Shown one piece after another: positions 1-9,233 of a stretch of 64,000 bases of DNA. The DNA lies in the NCBI GenBank assembly GCA_963820995.1, contig CAWGCL010000015.1, positions 128,469 through 192,468 on the forward strand. The letters run 5' to 3'. This DNA is from JAGTVG01 sp963820995. Its GTDB lineage: Bacteria > Bacteroidota > Bacteroidia > Cytophagales > Cyclobacteriaceae. Position 1 is the stretch's first letter. Each line of letters starts with the position of its first letter. Position numbers and translations under genes: made by a program. The notes under the pieces are model-generated. The model made no database searches. It was not told the DNA's origin and worked only from the letters and a program-made list of their open reading frames with translations.

Positions 1-321
1 CTTAGTGGTCTCATTCGTCACAACACTTGCAGATCGCGGCAGATTATCGATCAAAGCAAGCTCACCAAAATAGGTTTCCCCATAAAGGTTATTAATGACC
101 ATTTCTTCTGAATCGTTCACCTTTTTAAGAATGCGCACACTTCCGGATATTAAGATATACATGGAGTCACCAACAGCCCCTTCGGTGATAATGAAAGCAT
201 CAGGAGGAAAAATCTCCTCTTCAAACAAAGGGACCAACTTGTCCATGTCTTCTTTATCGAAGTCATAAAACAGGGGTACTTTCTTAAGGACTTTTATGGT
301 ATCCATTTCTCTCAATTGCAT
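1..321 (-). CDS. Cyclic nucleotide-binding domain protein (partial, runs off left edge)
   Basis: The reading frame is open from the ATG at 321 (a second in-frame ATG lies at 306) to the first base of the window, giving 107 residues of N-terminal sequence. It has the Crp/cNMP-binding beta-barrel pattern: a GDSMYILISGSVRIL strand pair near residues 51-65 and the phosphate-binding cassette FGELALIDNLPRSASV at 85-100, with the Glu and Arg that hold the cyclic phosphate. The C-terminal part is outside the window, so it cannot be told whether this is a transcription factor, a channel or an MFS/ABC fusion. The next gene on the same strand, the amidase, ends 16 bases upstream of this start, so co-transcription is possible. 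The domain call is secure; ligand and role are unknown. Confidence 0.8.
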   Translation of the reverse strand, partial: MQLREMDTIKVLKKVPLFYDFDKEDMDKLVPLFEEEIFPPDAFIITEGAVGDSMYILISGSVRILKKVNDSEEMVINNLYGETYFGELALIDNLPRSASVVTNETTK

Positions 322-336
322 CGTAAGTTGCAAAAA

Positions 337-1997
337 TTATTGAAATAATGGAGGATGAACATCTTCAAAATTTGTTTCTTCCTGGTACTTCATCGCCAAC
401 CGGAGTATTTTTTCTTCTTCAAATAGATTTCCGATTATGGAGAAACTGGTGGGCCTTTCTTTCCCATCGAATCCATTTGGCAGGACTACACAAGGATGCC
501 CTGTCAGATTGGTAATGAGGCCCTGGTTTCCTCCAAAACTTGGTGTAATAATGGCATCGTAATCTTTAAAGATGGCATTAATTTCCTGGATGAGTTCATA
601 GCGTATTCTATTGGCATTGATATATTCAACAGCAGGTATAAACCTGGATTCCCGGAATGAGTTCGGCCAGGCATTCTTTATTTGGCGAACCAGCAATGAA
701 TCTCTGCCACTTATTGTTAATTCATCAAAAGCCGCTGCTGCTTCAACGTTAAGGATAATCGATAATGCCGTTACGGGGATGTCTTCCGGGAGGGATACTG
801 GCTCTAAATTCAGGCCCATAGATTTAAACTGTTCCAATGTTCTGTCATCATTCTTCCTGTTTCTTTTATTCTCATCAAAAATGTGTTTCAGGTACCCTAT
901 TTTCAGGGAACCTGTCCCCATCTCCCATATCGAAATTATAGGCAGCATCCACAAGCGATTGATCAGTATCATCTTCTCCATTAATGGATTCGAAAACTAT
1001 GGCACAATCTATGGCACTGCGGCATATAGGACCCAGCTTGTCCATCGACCAGCTTAAGGCCATGGCTCCTGTACGGCTCACCCGGCCATAAGAAGGTCTC
1101 AATCCAGTAGTCCCACATCGGGTAGAGGGAGATACAATTGAACCGTGGGTTTCGGAACCAATGGAATAAGGGACCAAACCCGCAGATGTTGCCGAAGCGG
1201 AACCGGCTGAAGACCCTGATGATCCCTGATTAAGGTCCCAGGGATTTTTTGTAACACCTCCATACCAGACATCTCCCCAGGCGAGTGCTCCCAGTGTCAG
1301 TTTAGCGATAAGAACACCCCCAGCCTCTTCAAGTTTTTTTACTACCGTTGCAGTCTTGTTGATCACCTGATCTTTATAGGGTGCAGCTCCCCATGTCGTT
1401 GGATATCCTTCAACAGCAAGCAGGTCCTTCACCCCATATGGAATTCCATGTAATGGCCCTTTATAATTTCCTGTTGATATCTCGCGGTCTGCCCTGGCTG
1501 CCTGTTCCGTGGCAAGTTTCTCAGTTATGGTGATCACACATTGCAAAGTATCCCCATATTCTTTTAGTCTCTTTATGAAAAATGCGTGAGATCCGAGTAG
1601 ACGTGATCTTCTGGTATTTAAGCAATGAAGCCAATTCAAGTATTGAATAAAAGGCCAGTTTGTTCTTATCTTCCGGAAGTTCAATGTTATCAGGTATTTC
1701 CCAGTGTATGGGTCTTTTATTCTTATTGATATAGAATTCAGGCGGGACAGGATTAAAAATCAAGGATGGCGGTATGTCATTTGTAAGCGGGTATTCCCGT
1801 ATAGATTTATATGATTTTAGTTTGTCGTTTAAACCATCCAGCATTAATTCCTGCTCCTGAAAAGTAAAATTTATTCCAATTGTTTTCTGAGCGTATTCAA
1901 GATCCTCTAATAGAATTTCAGGGCTATCCGATTTAATGAAGGAGAAAGTCAATATCCCAAGAAAAATGATAACAATCGACTTGATAGAATATTTCAT
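337..1997 (-). pseudogene. Exported amidase (amidase signature family), two frameshifts
   Basis: Three overlapping frames together encode one amidase-signature hydrolase of about 552 residues. It starts at the ATG at 1997 with a hydrophobic leader (MKYSIKSIVIIFLGILTFSF), so it is exported. The Ser-cisSer-Lys machinery is visible: Lys in GIPYGVKDLLA, the Gly/Ser-rich loop QGSSGSSAGSASATSAG, and the acyl-enzyme serine region GSETHGSIVSPSTR. The first break is an A5 run at 1578-1582; removing one base joins RISRIF to IKRLKEYGDTL. The second is near 917-923, where one extra base separates FDMGDGDR from SLKIGYLKHIF. With both corrected the length is normal for the family. It is related to, but not, the GatA tRNA amidotransferase, because GatA has no signal peptide. 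The substrate is unknown. It is either a recent pseudogene or intact with sequencing errors. Confidence 0.8.
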
Positions 1998-2020
1998 CCG
2001 TATAATGTTTAATTTCAAAG

Positions 2021-2120
2021 GTCGGATGGAACCCACATGATTCTGCAATAATACTTTTGTAAGCAGAGTGCCTGATTTTATTCATCCGACTTTGTGTTTA
2101 ATTAGTTTATCATGTGGGTT
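2021..2120. other. Two interleaved inverted repeats (pseudoknot order)
   Basis: An 8-base arm GTCGGATG (2021-2028) pairs with CATCCGAC (2083-2090), and a 12-base arm AACCCACATGAT (2030-2041) pairs with ATCATGTGGGTT (2109-2120). The arms occur in the order a, b, a', b', so both stems cannot form as nested hairpins; as RNA this would be an H-type pseudoknot. It lies just upstream of the amidase start on the minus strand. No known RNA family is recognised. Confidence 0.35.
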
Positions 2121-2138
2121 TCATACTAATATAAATTA

Positions 2139-2204
2139 AAATAAAAACTGGCTGAAAAGAGATATCGATTTAATTCAGCGATATACAAAGCCCTCTTCAG
2201 CCAG
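2139..2204 (-). terminator. Rho-independent terminator of the Gfo/Idh/MocA gene
   Basis: Read on the minus strand, CTGGCTGAA (2204-2196) pairs with TTCAGCCAG (2156-2148) across a long loop and is followed at once by TTTTTATTTTAATTT. It lies 24 bases beyond the stop codon at 2228. Stem plus T-rich tail make this a good intrinsic terminator, although the loop of about 39 bases is longer than usual. Confidence 0.6.
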
Positions 2205-2227
2205 CTAAAATATTTTCAAAGCAATAC

Positions 2228-3647
2228 TTATAATCGTTTTACACTCGGTTTTAATGACGTCAATTCTTCAATTCTGACCGGTCTTTGTTCTTCAATGCTT
2301 TTCCTGGCAGCAATACCGATCATTATGGACATAACACCATCTCTCGTGCCAGCTGCATGTCGCAAGGGATCCGGCATGTTTGGATCTACAAAAATACGAT
2401 CCTGCAAGGGTTTATCACCACCGCCATGGCCGCCTTTTCCGGCATGTATCTGGATCTTTTTATAATCACCGAAATTCTCCATGGTTACGGCTTCTTCATA
2501 ATTAGGTGTAGATTCATTGCCCTCTTCCTGTGACATTTCCTGTGCATGTAGTTCAGCCTGTGTTAGCTTTTCTTCCTTTCGCCATGGAATTCCCTCCCAG
2601 GAATCGAGACGTCCTTTAAATCCATTAAAAGCAATACGCCATCCTTCATACGGAGAATAGGTAGTCAGTGAATAGCTGACCTGAACATCATTAGCGTATT
2701 TTATTTGAACCGCCATTTTATCATAAATGTCTATTTCATTTCTCCATAGGCAGTTATCGCGTATATATCCGTCATAATTTTCATTTGCAGCATAAAGGTC
2801 CATGGCCATCTGGTCCTGTGTGATGTCCCAGAAAAATTTACATTTATCTTTATGTTGGCAACCCCTGCACTTTTCACCCCTGAAAGCATTGTTCCTGCCA
2901 TAATGCTCCAGGCTTCCATAGGCAAATACTTCTACAGGATCGGAATCAATTAACCAGTTCAACAGGTCAAAATGATGTGTAGCTTTATGAACAAGCAATG
3001 TGCCGCCCTTGTCTCTCAGCCCATGCCATCTGCGAAAGTAGGATGCTCCATGAAATACATTCAGATACCAGTGGAAATCCACAGAAGTCACTTTTCCTAT
3101 CTCATTACTCATAAGTATCTCTTTGAGCTTGGTGGGTAGGGTAGCATAACGGTAGTTAAATCCTACGATCAGCTTTTTACCCGATTCCTTTTCCGCTTTA
3201 AGAATTTCAGCGCATTTATCCTCATCGGTCGTCAAAGGTTTTTCCGTTAATACATCAACCCCGTATTTTAATCCTTTAACAATGAATTCATGATGTGTGG
3301 CATCAACAGTAGTGACAATGAGCATGTCCGGGCTGGTCTTCTTCATCATTTCATCGAAGTCAGTAAAGGTAGGGCAGTCAACCCCCATATATTTCTTTAC
3401 AAATTCCAGCCTGCCAGGATTGATATCACACAATCCCACAAATTCCACATAATCACTATATTGTCCAGCAACCCTTTTCCCCCAGAAAGTACGATCCGCG
3501 TATGCCTGTTCCTACCAGAACCAGCCTCTTCTTTTTTGCCAGGATAGAAGACCTGGCCATCAAAGAAGACATTGGATTTGCTACTACTGATCCCGCAACA
3601 GCTGCACCGGATCTCCCTATAAATTTTCTTCTGTTAAATGTGCTCAT
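2228..3647 (-). pseudogene. Gfo/Idh/MocA family oxidoreductase with Tat leader, one frameshift
   Basis: About 472 residues once one base is removed. The start at 3647 opens with a twin-arginine leader (NRRKFIGRSGAAVAGS), so the folded enzyme should be exported by Tat. The Rossmann nucleotide loop RLVLVGTGIRGSYFLG is cut by a C5 run at 3479-3483; deleting one C joins it to KRVAGQYSDYVEFVGLCD. The dinucleotide-domain EKP motif (VLTEKPLT) and the catalytic-type His in GTLLVHKATHHFDLLNW are present. A Cys-rich insert, KCRGCQHKDKC (C-x2-C-x5-C), follows the catalytic region. The family oxidises or rearranges sugars with NAD(P); exported members often act on glycans. It ends at a strong terminator. 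A second member lies at 30139-31464. The homopolymer break makes a sequencing error quite possible. Confidence 0.85.
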
Positions 3648-3890
3648 GATTTATAATTGATAAAAAATAGGAATATGTCTTAAAAATCGATTTCTGAACC
3701 TTACAGACTTCCAAATTAAGGCCAATTTTGTTCAAATCAAAGCGAAAAAAATGGAAATGCAGAGCAAATGTTCAGGCACATCTAATGTCCATCCAAGAAA
3801 ATTTCAGGAAATATTTGGCGAAAAAGATTTAAGGACGTAATTTCGTCATATTAAAATATGATCATATATTAATATTTAAATATATAAACT

Positions 3891-4247
3891 ATGTTACAGA
3901 CAAATTTAACACATATTATGACTGCCGATGAACACAAGCAGTTTATCGAGCAGAATGAAAACGTAATGATATGTTGCGGTAGAATGGGTCCAATGTGCGT
4001 ACCAGTTTATGGAATAATGGAAGATCTTGAAGGAGAGTATGAGCATGTCGAATTTGCTGATATGGAATTCGATAATCCGGAATCGTATGTAATTCGAAAT
4101 GCGCCGGAATGTGCTAATTTTATGGGGCTTCCATTTACAGTTTATTACAAAAACGGAAAAATAGTAAAAGCAACAAGCAGCATCCAGAATATGGATCAAA
4201 TCCGTGAGGTTCTCGATGAGAAATTTAACGTAATTGTAGAAAACTAA
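3891..4247 (+). CDS. Thioredoxin-fold protein without a CxxC motif
   Basis: A 118-residue soluble protein with the thioredoxin layout: helix, strand NVMICC, active-site turn, then strand VEFADMEFD, helix, and the cis-proline strand GLPFTVYYKNGKIV. The canonical WCGPC is replaced by CCGRMGPMC: the Gly-Pro survives, the first active-site cysteine position is Met, and the remaining cysteines are spaced C-C-x5-C. Another Cys lies in NAPECANF. A thioredoxin reductase follows 154 bases downstream on the same strand, suggesting a redox partner pair, with a structured RNA region between. The start at 3891 is the first ATG after an AT-rich leader containing near-palindromic TATATTAATATTTAAATATA. Fold and context are clear; whether it is a disulfide reductase, a thiol-peroxidase partner or something else is not. 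Confidence 0.75.
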   Translation: MLQTNLTHIMTADEHKQFIEQNENVMICCGRMGPMCVPVYGIMEDLEGEYEHVEFADMEFDNPESYVIRNAPECANFMGLPFTVYYKNGKIVKATSSIQNMDQIREVLDEKFNVIVEN

Positions 4248-4271
4248 AGTTGTTTTTATGTTCCAGAATTT

Positions 4272-4383
4272 GGTTCACGCATAGAAAATGGAAGTCGAAC
4301 TTTAGTTTTACAACTTCCTGTCTATAAGAATCTTTAAGCTATTAAAGGCTCTGATTCCATGCGTGCAACCAATTTTCTTTTTT
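4272..4383 (+). promoter_or_regulatory. Three-way-junction RNA with terminal U-tract before trxB (candidate attenuator)
   Basis: Outer arms 4272-4286 and 4355-4370 pair over 14 base pairs with one bulge (C4366) and one mismatch (A4283/C4358). Inside are two hairpins: GGAAGT 4290-4295 with ACTTCC 4313-4318, extended by AAC/GTT at 4298-4307, and CTTTAA 4332-4337 with TTAAAG 4342-4347 around a GCTA loop. The outer stem is followed by TTTTCTTTTTT (4373-4383), then 18 bases to the trxB ATG. The shape is a three-way junction ending in an intrinsic-terminator-like tail, suiting attenuation or a riboswitch-type leader. No known Rfam class is recognised by eye. A plain terminator for the upstream gene is the simpler alternative. 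Confidence 0.5.
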
Positions 4384-4401
4384 GTAAGAGTCAAAAGACC
4401 A

Positions 4402-5349
4402 ATGGAAAACAATCATTTTGATCTAATAATAATAGGAGGTGGGCCAGCTGGTTTGACTGCTGGCATATATGGCTCAAGGGCTAAGCTGAAAACCCTTATT
4501 TTGAATGAAGGGACAGCTGGAGGACAATTGGTTTTAACCCATGAAATTGCTAATTATCCAGGTATTGAATCTACCAGTGGGTATATGTTAGGCAGTACCA
4601 TGGCCAGGCAAGCCAAAAGTTTTGGGTGTACCATTAAATCGAATGTTCGTATTACAAGACTAAACTTAAGCGAAGATATCAAAGAGGTTGAAGTAAATGG
4701 GAAAGACCGTTACTTAGCTGAAGCGATAATTTTATCACCCGGTGGGAAATCAAGAACCATCGGGGTTCCTGGAGAAGTAGAATTGAAAGGGAAAGGCATT
4801 TCTTATTGCGCCACATGCGATGGAGATTTCTTCCAGAATAAAAATATCATTGTCGTTGGTGGAGGCAATTCAGCCTTGGAAGAAGCTGTATCATTAACAA
4901 AGTATGCTAGTATGGTAACTATCATACATCAATTTGACCATTTTCAGGCTTTTCCGCATGCGGTGGCAGAGGCCGAACAAAATGAAAAGATTGACTTTGT
5001 CCTAAATTCAAAGATCACAGAGTTCATTGGGGAGGACCGATTAAGGCGTGTTAAAGTCAAAAATCTTGTAACCGGAATTTCTGAGGAAAGAGAGATCGAT
5101 GGCGTTTTTATATTTATCGGATACGTCCCTAACACAGAATTTTTAGAAGGGAAAATTGCCCTGAACAAGTGGGGCGAAATTAATGTTTCAGAAGATCTTC
5201 AAACGGAAATTTCAGGTGTATTTGCAGCTGGCGATTGCATCCGTAAAAAAGTTCGTCAGGTGACGACGGCGGTATCTGATGGGACGATAGCCGCACTCGG
5301 CGCAGCAGATTATATTCATCATAAGAAAAGAGATGTGGTTGTGATTTAA
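4402..5349 (+). CDS. trxB: Thioredoxin reductase (NADPH, FAD-dependent)
   Basis: Low-molecular-weight thioredoxin reductase of 315 residues, using the ATG at 4402 because the frame upstream runs through a U-tract of non-protein character. FAD-binding GGGPAGLTAGIYGSRA is near the N-terminus, the redox-active CATCDGD (CxxC) sits near residue 140, the NADPH Rossmann loop VVGGGNSALEEA follows, and the C-terminal FAD motif GVFAAGDCIRKKVRQV precedes the end. It moves electrons from NADPH through FAD to thioredoxin-type partners in the cytoplasm. The adjacent thioredoxin-like gene, which lacks CxxC, is a likely but unusual partner. Length and motifs are normal. Expression may be controlled by the structured region directly before the start. 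Confidence 0.93.
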   Translation: MENNHFDLIIIGGGPAGLTAGIYGSRAKLKTLILNEGTAGGQLVLTHEIANYPGIESTSGYMLGSTMARQAKSFGCTIKSNVRITRLNLSEDIKEVEVNGKDRYLAEAIILSPGGKSRTIGVPGEVELKGKGISYCATCDGDFFQNKNIIVVGGGNSALEEAVSLTKYASMVTIIHQFDHFQAFPHAVAEAEQNEKIDFVLNSKITEFIGEDRLRRVKVKNLVTGISEEREIDGVFIFIGYVPNTEFLEGKIALNKWGEINVSEDLQTEISGVFAAGDCIRKKVRQVTTAVSDGTIAALGAADYIHHKKRDVVVI

Positions 5350-5362
5350 GTTTATTGGTTCT

Positions 5363-5392
5363 TGCCCCTGGTCCTTGGGGCAGGGACCTTTT
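5363..5392 (+). terminator. Terminator with two alternative hairpins after trxB
   Basis: Two mutually exclusive stems overlap: TGCCCC (5363-5368) with GGGGCA (5377-5382), and GGTCC (5370-5374) with GGACC (5384-5388) followed by TTTTAT. The second has the terminator geometry. It lies 21 bases after the trxB stop. Confidence 0.5.
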
Positions 5393-5623
5393 ATCTAAAA
5401 TATTTTTATACCAACTAAGGGGGCTACCTACCAATCAGGTACATTTTTAAAATATTGCTTTGAAAAGCAATTTGAATATCCCAACTTTAATCTTCATTTA
5501 GAAAACACAATATTCATATGTTAATCTTTACACCCCCTTTTCAGTAATTGCATCGGGATAAGGTTTTGATCCCGGGCCTGCCTTCTTTCGGTTTAATGTC
5601 AAAATCTTATAATTGTAAATCAT

Positions 5624-7036
5624 ATGAATAAAAAATCCTCAAATAGTAAATTAAAACGCTTTGCATCAAATTTCAGAATTGCGGTTCTGGGATTGGAGAA
5701 GGATTTTCTGACTGGCAGTATTGAAAAGGCCATATTTATGTTGTCGGTTCCGATGATACTGGAAATGATGATGGAATCCCTATTTGCGGTTGTTGACGTA
5801 TTTTTTGTCGGCAGACTTGGTGTTGATGCGATTGCCACAGTGGGTCTCACTGAAGCCATCATAATGATCGTATATTCTATTTGCGTTGGGCTAAGCATGG
5901 GAGTTACTGCGATGGTTTCAAGAAGGGTTGGTGAAAAAAAATATAAAGATGCTTCCGATGTCGCTTTTCAATCAATTCTTATTGGTGTATTTCTCGCTTT
6001 GATCATAGGGATTATAGGTTTCGTATTTGCAAAAGACCTTCTTCATTTAATGGGAGCTTCTGAAGAATTGATTAACCAGGGTTATGGCTATACTCAGGTT
6101 CTGATCGGAGGTAATGTGACCATCATGCTTCTCTTTATTTTAAATGCCGTGTTCAGGGGTGCCGGGGATGCTTCGATTGCCATGAGGGCATTGTGGATCT
6201 CCAATGGATTGAATCTTATACTGGATCCCCTGTTTATCTTTGGAATCGGGCCCTGGGAGGGACTTGGTGTACAGGGGGCTGCCATTGCCACGACCATAGG
6301 AAGAAGTGTCGGAGTGGGGTACCAGCTTTACATTTTATTTAATGGCAAGAGCGTAATTAAAATGGTCAAGGCCAATATGGCCTTCAGATTAAAGATCACG
6401 CAGCGTTTGATTAAGGTATCCCTTGGTGGGATGGGTCAGTACCTGATCAGTACGGCAAGTTGGATATTCCTTGTTCGCATCATTTCGTATTTTGGCAGCG
6501 ATGCTGTTGCCGGCTATACCATTTCGATCAGGATAATTATATTTACCATATTGCCATCCTGGGGGATCTCAAATGCTGCGGCTACACTCGTGGGACAGAA
6601 TCTGGGAGCGGACCAACCTGAAAGAGCTGAAAAATCAGTTTGGAAATGCGCTTTTTATAATATGTTGTTTCTGTTTTTTATCTCGATTGTCTTTTTTGTT
6701 TTTGCTGAATTCCTGGTAGGTATTTTCAGTTCAGAACCTGAAGTATTGAAGCATGGTGTGATCGCGCTCAGGTATATTTGCACCGGGTATGTATTCTTTG
6801 CATATGGGATGGTGGTAAGCCAGGCGTTTAATGGCGCAGGGGATACCAGAACACCAACTATTGTAAATTTCTTCAGCTACTGGATGCTGCAGATCCCATT
6901 GGCCTATTTATTGGCTATGAATACTGCATTTGAAATAAAAGGGATATATATTGCGATTTTAGCCGCCGAGATCTTCCTGGCCATCGTTATAGTGCTTATA
7001 TTTCGAAAAGGCAAATGGAAACTGATGAAAGTATAA
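5624..7036 (+). CDS. MATE family multidrug/Na+ efflux transporter
   Basis: A 470-residue polytopic membrane protein with about twelve hydrophobic segments in two six-helix halves, as in MATE exporters. The conserved first-repeat sequence SVPMILEMMMESLFAVVDVFFVGRLG and the second-repeat counterpart starting SLGGMGQYLISTASWIFLVRII fit the NorM/DinF fold, and the GAGDTRTP loop late in the protein is a common MATE signature. The family exports cationic drugs or metabolites in exchange for Na+ or H+ across the inner membrane. The hydrophilic N-terminal stretch of about 30 residues is longer than in short NorM proteins. The gene runs directly into the downstream TPR lipoprotein gene, so the two are probably co-transcribed. 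The substrate cannot be predicted. Confidence 0.92.
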   Translation: MNKKSSNSKLKRFASNFRIAVLGLEKDFLTGSIEKAIFMLSVPMILEMMMESLFAVVDVFFVGRLGVDAIATVGLTEAIIMIVYSICVGLSMGVTAMVSRRVGEKKYKDASDVAFQSILIGVFLALIIGIIGFVFAKDLLHLMGASEELINQGYGYTQVLIGGNVTIMLLFILNAVFRGAGDASIAMRALWISNGLNLILDPLFIFGIGPWEGLGVQGAAIATTIGRSVGVGYQLYILFNGKSVIKMVKANMAFRLKITQRLIKVSLGGMGQYLISTASWIFLVRIISYFGSDAVAGYTISIRIIIFTILPSWGISNAAATLVGQNLGADQPERAEKSVWKCAFYNMLFLFFISIVFFVFAEFLVGIFSSEPEVLKHGVIALRYICTGYVFFAYGMVVSQAFNGAGDTRTPTIVNFFSYWMLQIPLAYLLAMNTAFEIKGIYIAILAAEIFLAIVIVLIFRKGKWKLMKV

Positions 7037-7056
7037 AGTATATGTTATCTAATCCT

Positions 7057-8100
7057 ATGAGACCTATTGCATATAGATTTCAGGCAGTGGTTATTTTACT
7101 AATTCTGCTGGCCATAACCTCCTGTAATTTATCTGAAAAGAAGAGGAATAGATCCTATGTCAGGGCAAATGAATTTCTTGATAAAAGAGATTTCAACAAT
7201 GCCATTAAATACTATGATGAGGCGGTTCAGATAGATCCCGGATTTGCCTCAGGGTGGAACAATAAGGGAATTGCTCACTTTGAATTAGGGCAATATACAG
7301 ATGCGATTGGTTCTTATAATAACGCCATTCTTGCTGAGCCGGACATGAATGAGGCCTATTTTAACAGGGCAAAGGCCTTTATGCATTCACAACAATATAA
7401 AATGGCCATAAATGACCTGAATGTTGTTGCTGAAGTATTCCCTGATACCTCAGAAGTCTATTTCAGAAAAGGGTTGTGTTTTTATTACCTTGGGGAATAT
7501 GATACTTCTATTGCCAACTTTTATACAGCGCTGGAACTTGAACCGGACAATCCGGAGATCCTGGTAAATCTTTCTACCGTTTATTATTCCATGAAAGATT
7601 TTGATTCATGCCGGGAAATGCTGGAGGAGGCCTTAATATTAAATTCTGAGATTCCTGAGGCATATAGCGGACTTGCATTGCTTGAAATCAAAAATCAGAG
7701 GACCGACCTGGCGATGGATTATATTGAATATGCCTTATCGCTTGCACCTGACGATCCTTATTTTCTGAATAACAGGGGTTTTATACATTTAGAAATTGGC
7801 CAATATGCAAGCGCCCTGGGAGATATTAATGCCAGTATACAGTTAGATCCTTACAATTCCTGGTCTTACAGAAACAAAGGAATATACTATTATAAAACCA
7901 AGAATTATGAAGATGCGCTTAGATTGTTGAATAAGGCAAAAGATATGGATCCCAGGCTGGAATCGATAGATTTTTATATTGGATTGACCTATGTCGGATT
8001 GGGAAAACTTGAGGAAGCCTGTCAATCATTCAACATAGGAAGTGCATCCGGAGACCTGAAATGCAAAGAGGCCTATCCAAGATACTGCGCAGGCATCTAG
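7057..8100 (+). CDS. TPR-repeat lipoprotein
   Basis: The ATG at 7057 is preferred over upstream in-frame starts (7015, 7042) because it puts a lipobox (LLAITSC, Cys 23) at the normal distance. The mature part is about nine tandem tetratricopeptide repeats with the usual W/L/G/Y/A/F/A/P spacing, for example GWNNKGIAHFELGQYTDAIG and SWSYRNKGIYYYKTKNYEDA. It should be membrane-anchored in the periplasm or on the outer membrane and act as a protein-protein scaffold. It overlaps or abuts the 3' end of the MATE gene. No enzymatic domain is present. The C-terminus, SCQSFNIGSASGDLKCKEA-like, carries a Cys pair resembling Sel1-type ends. Confidence 0.88.
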   Translation: MRPIAYRFQAVVILLILLAITSCNLSEKKRNRSYVRANEFLDKRDFNNAIKYYDEAVQIDPGFASGWNNKGIAHFELGQYTDAIGSYNNAILAEPDMNEAYFNRAKAFMHSQQYKMAINDLNVVAEVFPDTSEVYFRKGLCFYYLGEYDTSIANFYTALELEPDNPEILVNLSTVYYSMKDFDSCREMLEEALILNSEIPEAYSGLALLEIKNQRTDLAMDYIEYALSLAPDDPYFLNNRGFIHLEIGQYASALGDINASIQLDPYNSWSYRNKGIYYYKTKNYEDALRLLNKAKDMDPRLESIDFYIGLTYVGLGKLEEACQSFNIGSASGDLKCKEAYPRYCAGI

Positions 8101-8154
8101 TTTTGATTATCAGATTTTTGGACTATTTTAGAAATTTTGAATTTAATCTAGACC

Positions 8155-9183
8155 ATGGATAAAATAACCCGTAGAGCGTATAAAATAATTCCAAGGGCGG
8201 GAAATATGAACCGTTTAAAATTAATCGAAGAAACCCTTGATCCACCTCTTGGCGAAGAGATCAGTGTAAAAGTAAGATCCATTGGACTCAATTTTGCTGA
8301 TATTTTTGCCATTTTCGGATTGTATAGCGCTACTCCCAAAGGGCCCTTTATCCCTGGTCTTGAATATTCAGGCGAGGTAGTATCCGTAGGAGAAAAGGTG
8401 AAGAACTTCAAACCTGGGGACAAAATTATGGGCGTTACCCGGTTTGGAGGATATTCAGATCATTTAAATATTGACGAAAATTATGTAAGCCACCTACCTG
8501 AAGGATGGTCTTACGATGAAGGTGCAGGATTTATTATCCAGGCATTCACAGCATATTATGCCCTGGTGGTTTTGGGAGACATCAAAAACGAAAATACCAT
8601 TTTAATACATTCAGCTGCCGGAGGGGTTGGGATTCTGGCCAACCGGATAGCGAAAAAATTCAATGCTTATACCATAGGTAGTATCGGTTCTGGTCGAAAG
8701 GTGGATCTGCTTAAAAAAGAAGGATATGATGATTATATCATCCGTTCCGATAATTTCAGGGAAGACCTGCGCAGAAAACTGGGAAATAAAGAATTGAATA
8801 TTGTTTTGGAGTGTATCGGAGGTCAGATCTTCAAAGATGGTTTCAGGTTACTTGCGCCAGAAGGCCGGATGGTGGTCTACGGCTCGGCAAACTATGCTAC
8901 TCCAGGTAAGAGACTAAACTATCTAAAGTTGATCAGGCAATATTGGAAGCGGCCCCGGCTCGATCCGACCCGGATGATTGAATGGAATAAATCTGTGATG
9001 GCTTTTAATCTAATTCATCTTTATGACAAAAAACACTATTTTAGCCACTATCTTTCGGAACTCGCAAAGCTGGATATTGGGAAACCGCATATTGGTGAGA
9101 CTTATCCTTTTAGTGACTTAATCAAAGCAGTTAGATTTTTTCAATCTGGGAACACAGTCGGAAAGGTCATAATACAAGTCTAG
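8155..9183 (+). CDS. VAT1-like zinc-free medium-chain quinone oxidoreductase
   Basis: 342 residues of the MDR superfamily: GroES-like domain (residues 15-125, with GLNFADIFAIFGLY and PFIPGLEYSGEVVSVG) and a Rossmann domain with the NADPH loop HSAAGGVGILANRIA near 150-165. The zinc-ligand cysteines of alcohol dehydrogenases are absent, which places it with quinone oxidoreductase/VAT1-type enzymes that reduce quinones or enones with NADPH. The C-terminal region DPTRMIEWNKSVMAFNLIHL is typical of the VAT1-like branch. It lies 54 bases after the TPR gene on the same strand, and the next gene follows after 50 bases. The physiological substrate is unknown. Confidence 0.87.
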   Translation: MDKITRRAYKIIPRAGNMNRLKLIEETLDPPLGEEISVKVRSIGLNFADIFAIFGLYSATPKGPFIPGLEYSGEVVSVGEKVKNFKPGDKIMGVTRFGGYSDHLNIDENYVSHLPEGWSYDEGAGFIIQAFTAYYALVVLGDIKNENTILIHSAAGGVGILANRIAKKFNAYTIGSIGSGRKVDLLKKEGYDDYIIRSDNFREDLRRKLGNKELNIVLECIGGQIFKDGFRLLAPEGRMVVYGSANYATPGKRLNYLKLIRQYWKRPRLDPTRMIEWNKSVMAFNLIHLYDKKHYFSHYLSELAKLDIGKPHIGETYPFSDLIKAVRFFQSGNTVGKVIIQV

Positions 9184-9233
9184 ACTGTTTTATTTAAGCA
9201 TTTTTGTTGTAAATTGAATAAAAGTCTCAGATT

